Of a DNA stretch of 64,000 nt, positions 45,535-57,902 are shown piece by piece. The notes under the pieces are model-generated. The model saw only the letters and a program-made list of their open reading frames with translations. It was not told the DNA's origin and searched no databases. Position 1 is the first letter of the stretch; every line of letters begins with the position of its first letter. Source of the DNA: Panax quinquefolius (Eukaryota; Streptophyta; Magnoliopsida; Apiales; Araliaceae); NCBI GenBank assembly GCA_020205615.1, contig CM035151.1, forward strand, positions 39,118,977-39,182,976, in the 5' to 3' direction. The position numbers and the translations under genes were made by a program.

Positions 45535-47349
45535 AATATCTGGACAACAAATCTCCAAATCACCTCAGAAAGGGTGTGGTATTTCCTTACCTGGAGCTTT
45601 CTAAAATACATTATATGACTATATGCATGCATGCATTTACTTTAAACATATAATAGAGTAGATGCACGCAGGCATGTCTAGGTGGCCATTCAGTAGCACA
45701 CCTGTCCCAAAGTTATATACCTAATATATGCATTAAAAATAAAAATTATCATGCATAAGGCCAACCTCAATGCTAGGAGTATTTTGCCTTTCTACCTATT
45801 GCTCATTGGACCTCAAATAGGACAAGAAATAGCAGAAAAAGGTGCCAATTTGACTGTCTAAAAAGTCAAATTTTTTCACATCATTATGTTCAGCATGGTT
45901 TAATACTAACATTTACTATGTTGAATATTTTTTATAAAGTCATTTGTGCATACATAATCACTACTATGTGTTTAGATGCATTTCGTGCAATATCTCACAA
46001 TCTAACGGACAGAAACTGGAAAAAAAATACATGCATACATTACCAGGATAGTGTAGAACACTTGTACGATGACAGAATTTGCAGAAAGCAGCCCAAACTC
46101 AGCAGATCTGAAGATGGCTCACGATTTTTTCCTAAGCGAAGCGAGTAAGAAATGAATCTGCAAAGGCAATTTCATTGGATTTATCATCCACGCTGGCACA
46201 GCGAGCTCACCTGCTGGCAGGCGAAGTGCACCTATGGCTCCTCCATATGGGTCCCACCCCTCCAGCTTGGTCCAGTTCGAGTTGAAATGGAGTTCTTATA
46301 AGCTAGAAAGGTCAAATCGGGAATAAAAATGCCACGCGATTGAGCAAAACAACATACAATCCTGGTCTTCTCAGATGAGACTTTGAATCTGCACATCACT
46401 CATTGGTAGTCGTCTGAACACAAGGTATACTCTGCCGATGACCTCAGTTGTCAAAAATCACATACGGAATACCTTATACAGGTCCGATGCCTCCGACTTC
46501 AGGTCGTTACACAACGTGAGTCCCTGACGGGGGTTACAACGTGAGTCCTCGACGGGGGTTACAACGTGAGTCCCGATGGGGGTTATAACGTGAGTCCCCG
46601 ATGGGGGTTACAACGTAGATCCCCGGTGGGGGTTACAACACGTTCATCCGTTGACATGTCCATTAATGAAGGTCAAGAAACCTTGACGTCATTTCAGCCG
46701 ATAGCGTTTAAACCTGTCAGAGCTATGGAGCTGTTTGAGGTTTTCATACCCAGCTGCTTATATTCCCCAGCGGATCCCCGTCGAGGGTCATAACGCAATG
46801 CTCCATTGATTCACACGTCAGCGAAGGTCATGCAACCTTGACAGTATATCCCACAGGATGTTTCAGCCGTTGATTCACCTGTCAACAAAGGTCGCATCCA
46901 CGACATTGCGTTTCTTGTTGGCGATAAATCAAATGAATCATGACATATTCTGGCGATACTAACCAGGAGAGGTCAACATTATCAAAGAGGATAGATGATG
47001 GAATATGTTATACACATCCTCAAACAGATCGAGTTTTATCCCCATAGATCTCTTACACATAAGAGGTACCCCTTCAGGATCGAGTCGTTATCAATAACAT
47101 AGGAATTTGGTGATAACTCCAACACCAACATCCTAACAAATTCGAACACACATCGATTTGGTCGAGATTGCTAATCCCGATGGAAAGCAACAGGAGCCAA
47201 AGAATCATCCCCAACATGTTGGGCTACAACCCTGTACACATGCATCATTCATTTGCATCATGTTGCTATCCATAGTACCATGTTTATCTTGTTGTGTTTC
47301 AAGTGTCTAGGATTCTTTATCCTACCCATGCATCGCCATGCATGAGTAT
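45535..47349. other. Non-coding 3' part of element A with short tandem repeats
   Basis: No gene seen. Upstream of the antisense PMD gene there is a conserved AT-rich stretch (45560-46060). At 46515-46640 a 27-30-bp unit recurs about five times (cgtgagtccccgatgggggttacaa and variants), followed by copies of the ttgattcac-gtca-cgaaggtca motif to about 46900. Everything matches, inverted, 20016-22125 of element B. Confidence 0.7.
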
Positions 47350-47365
47350 AATAAAGAGGGGCATC
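47350..47365 (+). other. Polypurine tract of element A
   Basis: AATAAAGAGGGGCATC directly precedes the 3' LTR. It is identical to the tract in element B. Confidence 0.88.
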
Positions 47366-48578
47366 TGTAGACACTCGAAATTTTCTGTACTACTTCATTA
47401 CTAACATTGCGGGAGGATGATTAAGCCTTTAAGAGAGAACCCCGAAAGACAATCCAAATCCATACCTGATACTACCTAGGAAGTGCGACATCAACCCCTG
47501 GATCGCAATCTAGAGTAATGCTGGTTTCAACCTCGGATCTAACCCGAGACTGCGAAACAATCTTTGGAACACACACCGAGAAGATCGATTAATCTCGGAG
47601 ATGACCCCGAGGTATCCAGTCTCGATCCCAACCATGGAATAGCCACCAACCTTGGTGATAACCCCAAGAATGCGCTTCGAGAGATAACCCCAGAAATGCT
47701 TGTTTCAAATGCCATCGCCTTCAATCTCGGCACTCTGGCAACGAGATACACCTGTGCTAACCCAAGCATATAACATCGGGAGGACAGGCACACCTCAAAG
47801 ATGACAATGAGGACCTTCAACAAATGCAGCAGTCCAATCTCAGCGAAGTCTGAGCAACGTCTGCTTTATCGGCCCAATCCGGCGATAACACCGGTGAGGG
47901 GCAACATCGTCATCTCGTCCAACACGATGCCACGTCACGTCTCTATGCAACGATGTCCCATAAGGCTAACCAATCCCGAGTGACTATTGTGCGGGGTAAC
48001 GGATGAAAGTTAAAGCTTGAAGACCGGAGGTCATCGTCCCATCTTCAATGACTTCGTACAAACTCTAATCCCATACCATCGTACAACTCTCGACAACGGC
48101 GGTCTGAAATAGGTCCTGAATACCTCAAAACGGATGTCCGGATTGCACTTCTCAAAATCCGATTAGACATTACAATTTCACGAGTGCGACGTGCCGAGAC
48201 GACCCGACCGAAAGTAACCGGCCGACCCGACCACCTCTGGTACACCTGCGGCACATATTGCCTATAAATAAAGGGCTAGGGGTGCTGATTTTTAAGAGAA
48301 AAAAGACGGGGAAACCCTGCACAATTTGCTCTACACTTGCCATACAGTGTATTTTCCCACTTTCAAACACCTGTGAGCTCATATATAGCCTTTTTTGTAC
48401 CAAAAAAGCCCAAGTGTTTACACACTCTAAAGATATAGAAGCCCTTTTTATCAGTCAGCTGTAAGCCTTCTCACACACTTTAGAGTCTTTCTCTTCATCT
48501 TTGCACACACCCTTCTACAAGTTGAGAGTCGTGTTGCTTGCTTTTGCCCTTAGACTTGATCCGTGGCTTCATTCCATC

Positions 48579-48655
<77 letters not shown>

Positions 48656-49076
48656 CTAACATTATCGAGTTATGCCTCGATTGAGCCTAGACTTCGGTCT
48701 GGAGCTTTTACTACTTTAATATATATATATATATATATACTTATATAAATTAACTGTCTATCGGACTTTGTTCGATGAGTCTAAACTTTGGTCTGGTGCG
48801 TTTATTCGCTTTTATATATATATATACTTATATTTATCAACTGTGTGTCGGACTTTATTCGATGAGCCTAGACTTCAGTCTGGTGCGTTTATTCGCTTTT
48901 ATATATATATACTTATATATATCAACTATGTGTCAGACTTTGTTCGATGAGCCTAGACTTCGGTCTGGTGCGTTTACTCGCTTTTATATATATATATATA
49001 TATATATACTTATATATATGAACTGTGGTCGAACTATGTTTGATGAGCCTGGATTTTAAATTTGGTGCGTTTATTG

Positions 49077-49114
<38 letters not shown>

Positions 49115-50125
49115 TATCTGCGCCTGAGTTCCCTTCGTGGCGCTTGATTGCTTTTACGACTTTCTTTACATTTCGTCTGCCGCCTGAGTTTACTTCGTGG
49201 CGATTGGCCGTATTCTGACTTTTAACGACTTTATTTATATTTCCGATCCCCATGGAGGTGCTTCGTGGTTGGTGATCATATGCGTATATATATATTTACC
49301 GCTTTTATATATATACCTGCTTATTGCTTTTATACAAATTGCAATATTCTGTGCGCCTAGGAATCATGTGATCACAGATTCATCCCATTGGATCTAGATT
49401 CGGTTCCCGTAATGGACATTTTCAGCTGTAAGTAGCTTGTAAATTATTCTGTGATGTCTATATTTCCTCAGATGGTTTCCATACCCACGAGGAAGTCGAC
49501 ATTATTTGTGTATATATTATTTTTCATACGGATGCCTCGCATCCGTCAAATAAAATCAATTCAGCCGCTCACTTAATAAAAATGGAAGTGTAAAAGGTCT
49601 CAATTCCTATTGAGCATCAGGGTTTGAAAAACCTCTTTTATAAAACATCATTGCCATATCTTGCTAAAAACTGAATTTTTACATTAATTCAAATCCTTTG
49701 TATATAGGTTCGAACGAGGCCTCACACAACTTTCATATAAACAGCACATTGACCCACACATACACACACACACACACATACACTCAGATAATAGTTTCTT
49801 GAAAAGAGGCGGTCACCGTGGTAACACGGATGTCGGGGGGTGCCTAACACCTTCCCCCACATAACCAAGTCCCCGGACCCTAAATGAATCTCGGTTTTTG
49901 CCGAATTCAGTATATCGATGTCACATCACCGGGTCATTGTAAAACCTTTTCCGATTGTGTTGGTACAACCATTTAAAAAACCAACTGGCGACTCTTAACA
50001 GTCCCATCGTCGACATTATACATGTCGGACCTTTTTCACTTGTTTTTGCAAACAAATCTCACCTAAAAAGAGAACACCAAAGAACAAGTAACGGAAAGGG
50101 ACACCCAAAAATCCCGACGTCGACA
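47366..50125 (+). repeat. 3' LTR of element A
   Basis: TGTAGACACTCGAAATTT...CCCGACGTCGACA, followed by TSD CATAT. TATA box TATAAATA at 48263-48270; a long TA tract at 48582-48652; minisatellite at about 48660-49110. It is close to the 5' LTR, with scattered substitutions and different TA-run lengths. Confidence 0.93.
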
Positions 50126-50130
50126 CATAT

Positions 50131-50750
50131 CATTGTCTATATATTGTCTAACTATTACAAAAGATACCATTAAACATGTTCTGTTTGCTTTTCTTTTCAC
50201 TTGTTCTTGTCTAAACCTTTGAGTTGTTCATGCCTAACTGAAAACATTTAAATTTAAGCAAGGGTGAGCATTTGGGTGCCCAACAAGTAATAACAATTAG
50301 AAATATAAGTAGCCGAAAGAAATAAATGTTTTTTTGTACATCACTTCTACAACGAATTTATATTTGTGAAGTTAAACTGAACCGATAATAACAACATAAC
50401 AATTCTATCTCAAATTTTTGAAACTACGTATAAACTATATATATAGTTTAGTTGACATATTATGAACATTGTTTTTCGTTTTTGATAAGGTTTAGTAGAA
50501 CTTCATCTGCAAACCGTCATAACTTACGGGCTTTAGGTTGTACTTCCCATGGGCCCTGTATTGATCAATACTACATTGCTAGAACGATATTATCGTTCAT
50601 CCTTTATCCGCCTGAGCGCATAAAAATTTTCTCGTGATCAGGGTGTTCATACTTAGTCTGAAATCCGAACCAAAATAATTTGATTGGATACAAAAAGGTT
50701 TTTAACTTATTCAACGATATTTCAAAATTTGTGTCTAGTGATCAAATAGC

Positions 50751-50797
<47 letters not shown>

Positions 50798-53293
50798 ACA
50801 TGTGATTAAATATAATGATTATCCAAGTGGGGACACTTGTATAACCATATATAGAAATTAACTAATGTAATATATATATCCAATTATCATATACTAACAT
50901 GTTGATAAACAATGATAGGATATAGAATATATCACAATAGGGTTAATAATATAACATAATAATAATATAATTCTGAAACTTCTTACTCATGTCCATTGCA
51001 TAAAGGAAATGCAAAGGTAAGATACTTGCTTGATCATATTACCTTCACAGGTCGTAACTTAGTTCTATCCTTATATAACACCTATCAGTAATAAGATCAT
51101 TTGATCAATTAGAATAACATACTATAACACATAGCAATGCTTATTGCAGTCAGCACATAACCTAATCACATTGTCACATATGTTTAACAACCATTGAATC
51201 ACAAATAAACACATAACTAATTAAATTATCTAAGTCCAGATCAATTATTGATACATGTCGGTGTACCGACGGCTTTATCAGATAATTATCGAGTCTAAGA
51301 CTATATCCTGTTGTTCAATATCCGTAAGTATCAGTCATATTATTTTTAAATGACTTAATATAATTTTAAAACATTTATTATAATTTATCATGAATTTTTA
51401 AACACTGGAATCATTATTAAATGATTTAAATATTAAACAATTCTATTATCATTAATATTAAACTATTAATGAAACCATTGCCAAAAGGTTAAAGTTATTT
51501 ATAATAACTCAAAATACTTTTAAAGTATTAATATTACCTTTAAATGATTTTTAAAAGAATTAAAATCATTTTTAAATGATTATCATTAATATTAAAGTAT
51601 TAATGTTTTATTTATCCAAATATTAAAAACATTAAGTATAACTTAAAATATTTTTAATTCATTTATATCCTTATTAAATGATTTTAAATAAATAAAACCA
51701 TTTTAAACTATTTATTTAATATAATTATTAAATAAACTTAATATCATTTATTATTAAATTAATATCATTAATATTAAATTATTAATAAAATTATCCTTTA
51801 AATATTAAAAGTTATATTTTATAACTTAAAATATCTTTAAACACTTTATTTTCATTTAAAATGATTATTATAATATTAAAATTATTTTTAAACTAATTTA
51901 TTTAATATAATTATTAAATAACTTTAATATCATTAATAATAATTAATTAATGAAATTTATCTTTAAATATTAAAAGTTATATTTTATAACTTAAAATATT
52001 TTAAACTATTTATTTTCATTTAAAATGACTTTTCTAATATTAAAATCATTTTAAACTAATTTATTTAATATAATTATTAAATAAATTTAATATCATTAGT
52101 ATTAAAATATTAATATTTTTCATGACAAAATATCAAAAGTTATCTTTTATAACTTCAAATATTTTTATAATCCTTTATATAATTTTTTAAATTATTAATT
52201 CTATTTTCATCATTTATTTAATATATTCAATAAATAACGTAATTATCATTAATATTAATTAATTACTGAAATTCATCTCAAAATATTAAAAGTTATCAAA
52301 AATAACTTAAATTATTTTCTTATACCATAATATAATTTTAAATGATTTTTATGAATTAAAATCATTTTTAAATAATTTATTTAATATTATAATTAAATAA
52401 ATTAAATACTTTTAATTTTCAAAAAATATTAAATATTTATGAAATATATTCAAAATAATTAAAATATAATTTTCGGATTTTAAAATAATTTTTAATAATT
52501 TATTTTGTATTTTTAATAATTAAAACTAATTTTTCTATTTATTTCGTAAAATAATTAATTTATTAATTAATCATCAAGCTAAAGACCACTATATAATGAG
52601 TAATATGTATATAGGTGTTCTTCATGTTCTTCATGCAAGCCCAGATCTTCAAACCCATTAACAAGCTGCCTACTTTGACCACTCTTAAATCTCAAGTCAT
52701 ACATATTTTGGGTTAGTATTTATATTTATGCTGTAGTATATATGTAATACTAGAACCACAAATTGATAACATGACTAAATCATAACAAACGTGCCAGAGC
52801 TAAGCTACAAAAAATATTGTCAGACGTGTTATTGAGGTTCTGGGTTGCCCATAAACTCAAGGGTCCTACTTTGATGCTTTATAGTTTGCATTATGTGTCT
52901 AGTTTGTGCGTTTTAGTGGTTCTTACTTGTAGTCCGGATGTCAAAGTACAATAAAATAACATCCTATCATCATAACATGAACACAAGAAATATATATGGG
53001 CCGGTCAAAGTAGTGACCAGAAACTGTTCTTGAACATTTTTGGGTTTTCCAGAAATGTTCTTGAAAGCGATTCCACAACACAACTTCGACGATGATTACT
53101 TTGATTACGTGAAGGATCTAAATATTCGGAGCGATGGATCGTTAGTACTCATGTCAGACAACAACCTTCAAACAACCAAATGGACAAAATAGCAACCAAC
53201 GACAAGATCTAAACTCAGAAAAAACAACGTCAGCGTTACTAGGCAATTACAGGTCACCCGAACAAACTAGTCAATCTTGGTCAACGCACTTAG
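50131..53293 (-). repeat. LTR E, piece 2
   Basis: Continues piece 1 after removal of element A. No coding sequence is present. It holds the motif aagggtgagcatttgggtgcccaacaag (about 50261-50288), a TA tract (50755-50794), the phrase gtaagatacttgcttgatcat (about 51017) and an array of AT-rich repeats (51340-52420). In minus orientation this would be the transcribed leader and U5 side of the LTR. It is interrupted at 53293 by solo LTR D. Confidence 0.5.
51340..52420. repeat. AT-rich degenerate tandem repeat, period about 150-170 bp
   Basis: Recognisable units begin near 51780, 51950, 52115 and 52270, with weaker ones from 51340. Each contains aaatattaaaagttat followed by a spacer and ataacttaaaatatt, so AAGTTAT and ATAACTT form a short palindrome. 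Then come a ttcatttaaaatgat part and atttatttaatataattatt. Confidence 0.75.
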
Positions 53294-56099
53294 TGTAAGA
53301 CCCCAAATTATTAATAAATGAAATTTAATTTCCTTTATTTATCATTTTAAAATAGTAAGGGTTGATTTGATTAATGTGGTTAGTTGTGGGTAAAATGCGC
53401 AAATATTTTAAATAAGCAAGTGGTTATAAAATACTCATTGTTGTTTGAGAATATTCGTTTGGTCGTGGAATATTCTCATTTGTCGGAAATATTCGTGGAT
53501 GACGGCCAGCGACCTTTTGTGTGGGCCCATAACGAAAAAACGATTGGATGAAGAAAAGACAAGTATAAGTTGTTTATAAATAACGGTAGCGATTATTCTG
53601 AATTATCTTGTTGGAATACCCTATTTAAAACACGATAATATCGCGTTGTTGCACAAGAGATAGCTACCAGTATTGCACCAATTATTGATTCTTACGTGAA
53701 GGCACTACTCTCAATAATTGTTACGATATTGTTCAAGATTTTATTTTATTGATTCAATAATTGTTGCGTTGATTTTTTATATTACTGCTTGTTTCAATAA
53801 TTGTCACTACACGATTTTTTCCATTATCGAAGTGATAATTCATATTATCTGAATAATATTATTAGAAAACATTATTGACAATGTCTAGAAAGTTACATCT
53901 AAGGAGAGGTTTGGTCACCTAATTGCGGCGCCAAGATGGAGATCCTTATTGAAAGCCCCTCTTTCTAGGAACTACACAGTTGCAAGATCTTGTGATTTTG
54001 TAATATTATTTGTGAATAATTAATTATTGATTTATATGATGAGGAAAATATTGATTTTATGTGGATATAGATGGAGAAAATTTTTAAGGTGACAATTGTT
54101 AAAAATTAATAATTTATCTTTTTCTGATAAAATAATTTATTTAAATATATTATTTTAATAATATATTAATGATGATATTTTTACAATGAATGTGGGATAT
54201 ATGAGTATATGAGAAGGAAGAGTATTTTTGTTGCATTAAATGATTAACACATGTTTTGTGTGTCGGTGGACCCCATTTCTTGACTGAAATTTGATTATAG
54301 CTTGTAAAATCGTCCGTATGTGGATTTCGGTCAATTCTTGTTTGGAATTTGGAAAAACTTTTTTCTGCAAAGTTGTAGAGAATTGAATTTCCTATAAAAA
54401 GTCGCGAGATTCGAATTTTCTGATAAAAGGGCTATTTGTTATGAACTATTGAAATTCCGAGGTTCCAGAATAATTGATTTTTGGAAGTTTAAAATATTTA
54501 TAGTTTGAAAAACGTTTTTATTGTTTTGGTTGGCCCCCCATGTGTTGCAAATGGCTGAAATCAGATTTTCAAAGTAGGCGTAGGAAATTTTTTTTTAAAT
54601 ATTAATATTTTATTAAATTTTCTGCTTTGGTGTTCTAAGGAATTTCCTATAAATAGGGTGCTTAGGTTAGAATTAAAAATCACACCAGAAATTGAAGTTT
54701 TCTCTCTATTTCTCTCTCTATATTATCGAGTGTATTCTTGTGAGTATTTTGAGTATACTTTGAGTATTGCTATACGGTGCAAGTTCAAGTCATAGCTTTA
54801 TATCCTGTTTTTTGACTAAAAATCTTGTCTTTCGAGGTAAGGGGTGTTATTTTCTTCAAAAATGATATTATTTCTTCAATATCATTATGCCGAAATATTG
54901 GTTGGAATTTTTATCAAATTTAGAACTTTTCATGTCGGGGTTACTATTCATGAGTTACTATTCATGAGTTACTATTCACGAGTTACTATTCATGAGTACT
55001 ATTCACGAAGCATGATGATGTTTTTTGTGAAATTTCTATCTTTTAGTGTCGAAGTTACTATTCACGTATACGACACTATTCACGTATACGACACTATTCA
55101 CGAATACGACACTATTCATAGAAAAATTAAATTTTCTTTTCTGTGTCCAAGATCGTCTGTTATGATTCCTATCTTTGATTGGATCTATGTTTTAATTATT
55201 CTTGAATTTTACTCCACTCTGGTTATTTATGAAGTATTTTTGAACTTGGATTGTTTAAAGTACGAATCCTTAATATTTATTCTTTTGTTTCACTGGATTT
55301 GTTTTCTTTAAAATATTTTTCATCATCCTCAGTCCTAAATGATGATATAACTGAATATCTTTGGCCCGTAGTGCAAAGATGAATGATTTTATGATGAATA
55401 TCTTTGGCCCGTAGTGCAAAGATGAATGATTTTATGATGAATATCTTTGGCCCGTAGTGCAAAAGATGAACAGTGTTTAGATGAACATGACCCGGTCGAT
55501 GAATATCTTTGGCACCAGTAGTGCAAAGATGAATATTTGATTTATGATGTATATTGATTGATGTTCTGAGGGATAAAATATCGATGATGGACTTTTAAAT
55601 TCATAGATGATAGTAGATTTCATTCTCTACTTAACTCTTCTAATGAATTGTTATTTCCGCTGCAGTTGTTGATCTAAACCTTGTTGTCTATTGTATTCTA
55701 TCAGATTTTTCCCTGTTGAAGACTAAGGATAATTTGTTGTACATTATCTTAGTCATAATATTATTTACTGGGCTAGTTGAGCTCTCCCTTTTTCTTTTTG
55801 TTCCATTTTTCTTCTCAGGAGACGAGAATATAGTGGGAACTAGTCGGTGGAGTGATGGTTCAAGACAGTTGTTTTAGTAGTCCTCACTATTTTGTAAAAT
55901 AGTGTATCAATAATTGTAATGAGGACTTATTTGAGTGTGAATATTGTCTAGAAGATAATATTTGTATTTAAACTCACAGCATAAGTGTTGTCGTATTTTG
56001 CACGACAATTGTAATAATAAAGTTGTAGTTGTTTCTGTATCATGTATTTGGCGACTCAGAATAGGTTGGGTGGATTGGGCCTATTTTGGGGGCGTCACA
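53294..56099 (+). mobile_element. Solo LTR D of the chromovirus-like family
   Basis: TGTAAGACCCCAAATTAT...TATTTTGGGGGCGTCACA, 2806 bp. Flanks are CTTAG (53289-53293) and CTTTG (56100-56104), a TSD with one mismatch. The U3 block is at about 53880-53975 and the TATA box at 54648-54655. The leader has ctctctatttctctctctat, tandem ttactattcatgag-type units (54949-55012) and cgtatacgacactattcacg-type units (55065-55118), followed by the hairpin array (55357-55530). No internal region is present, so it is a solo LTR left by recombination. Confidence 0.85.
55357..55530 (+). repeat. Tandem hairpin units in solo LTR D
   Basis: Four units (55357-55380, 55400-55423, 55443-55467, 55505-55530) with arms ATCTTTG and CAAAGAT and a loop GCCCGTAGTG. 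The first three have a period of about 43 bp. The third has an extra A in the right arm and the fourth a slightly longer loop. Confidence 0.85.
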
Positions 56100-56104
56100 C
56101 TTTG

Positions 56105-57902
56105 ACCCTTAATAACTTACAATCTACTCATGATCTGGGCTTGATTCAAGTTCCAGATCACAGACCTTACAACATACTACAAGTATAAACATTTAAACAA
56201 CACAAAACATTTACCGACAACGATATACGGCCGCTGACATATGGTTGTCAGAACACAAAATAAACTTTTTCCAGATTTAGAAAAACACTAGATCTGAGCT
56301 TATAGATGTTATGGATCCAACATCTATCAACCCAGATCACTTAATAACACTATATACAACATATCTTAACACTCAAACATAATTTTTAACAGAGGATCAA
56401 AGTCCAAAATTTTTGATTAGGGTTTTATACCTTTATGCATCAATTCTTGATTCTGATCTTACGATTTGTTATGGTTGATCGTGGGGCTGTTATTTAGGAC
56501 TGATACACTACATTATTTCGTAGGTTGTAGAGAGAAAGAGAGTCAACGAGGAGTATTGTGAGCAAAAGAGGCTTAAAATGTGACATTTTCTCTTTCTATT
56601 TCTATATATATTCACTTGATGCAATGAATGGGGCTGGTGAGTTGGCTGAGCTGCTGATTTTTCTGAGATTTGTCACATGGATTAGAATAGGGTTGGCCAA
56701 CAACTCTTCCTAGGTCAAAATCTAAGTCTTTAGCTTTAATAATTCAAAGGCAATATAGTCTTTTTGCTTGTGATTTTAATGGGCATTTTGTCATTTGCCA
56801 AAACCTTTAGGGTTTGGGTTAGGATTTAGGGTTTGAACCAATTTGGGTTTTAAAAGCAAACAAAATCTAGGATTTCCAAAATTAGGATTTAAAAATAAAT
56901 AACAATTTAGTTTCTAAAAAAATATAATTAGGGTTTTCTTAATTAGTGTAGGTTTTCTAATATTTAGAAATTAAACATTAAGTTCAATAATTTAATAATT
57001 ATAATTAAACTTAATAATTTAACAATTAGTGCAAATATTTAGCAATTAGTATTACCCATATAACAATTAGGGTTACTAATTATTACTTAGGATTTTAATT
57101 ATTTAATTAAGGTTTTCTAATTTCACGATTAGGGTTTATAATTAGTAATTAGGGTTTATAATAACTAATTAGGGTTTCTAAATTTAGAAATTAGGTTTCC
57201 AAATTTAGTAATTAGGGTTTCTAATTAATTAGGTTTCCAAAATTAGGATTTCTAGATATTAATTAGGGTTTCTCTAATTAATATTAAATTTTAATAATAC
57301 ATATCATATACCACATAACACTTGACATTTATACCATAACGTAATTACTTGAAATCTTACAGTCTTATTTGACTATCGAATTAGGGTTTATTAAAATAAT
57401 ACTATAGTTTTGTAATACTGTATCATAATTGACCAATCATTATCAGTGTACAGATATACTATACATATTCATAGCACCGAAATATTAAAATATAATATTA
57501 TTATATTATTATTCTTATCCATTGATAAAAATCCAAAATTAGGGTTTGGATTCCATATCCGATTTATTTTCATATATAACATTATTAATTAAGTTAAAAT
57601 AATTAACTTAATAATTTAATAACCTTTTCATATATTATTTAAATAATATATAATCATATTTTCATAGAAAATAATTAATAAAAACATTTCTACTATAAAA
57701 TTAATTATTATAAGAATAAACTTTATAATAGTCCATAATTCTAAAATAAAATTATTTGTAAATATTCATTTAATAAATATATTTTTATTTATTACATAAT
57801 TACATACATACATTATCTTGTACAAATCCTCATCCTTAAAAAAAAATAAAAATTTATATGCAAAATTTCTGATTTATTTATACAGAAAATATCGGGTTGT
57901 TA
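56105..57902 (-). repeat. LTR E, piece 3 (LTR start and promoter side)
   Basis: No gene seen. Read on the minus strand, TGTAACAACCCGATATTTTC at 57902 looks like an LTR start. A TATA-like TATATATAGAAATAG (minus, about 56598-56612) lies 1.3 kb inside, followed by a GA-rich leader. The upstream part (56810-57290) is full of variants of aattagggtttctaa. The right edge meets element B sequence directly at 57903. Confidence 0.5.

Larger units (their letters stand above)
26395..50125 (+). mobile_element. Element A: complete Ogre/Tat-like Ty3/gypsy retrotransposon
   Basis: Two LTRs (26395-29143 and 47366-50125) are flanked by the perfect TSD CATAT (26390-26394 and 50126-50130). The span is 23.7 kb, or about 20.5 kb after removing the solo LTR inserted at 33737-36966. 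Order: LTR, tRNA-Arg-type primer site, gag, protease with DGGS active site, putative intron, RT, two RNase H domains, integrase, two genes on the opposite strand, polypurine tract, LTR. Size, primer site, intron position and paired RNase H domains fit the Tat lineage, Ogre group. By eye the LTRs are about 95% identical. Coding regions other than integrase carry stops and frame shifts. Confidence 0.92.

Noticed and set aside
54844..55311. 155-codon plus-strand frame in solo LTR D, with a hydrophobic Tyr/Phe-rich product
   Set aside because: It overlaps the short tandem repeats and is not conserved in frame in the sister LTR at 35146-35409. Probably open by chance.
57120..57290. Many aattagggttt copies resembling the plant telomere repeat TTTAGGG
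   Set aside because: Spacing is irregular and the units are AT-rich variants (taattagggtttctaa), not a head-to-tail TTTAGGG array. More likely a low-complexity part of LTR E.
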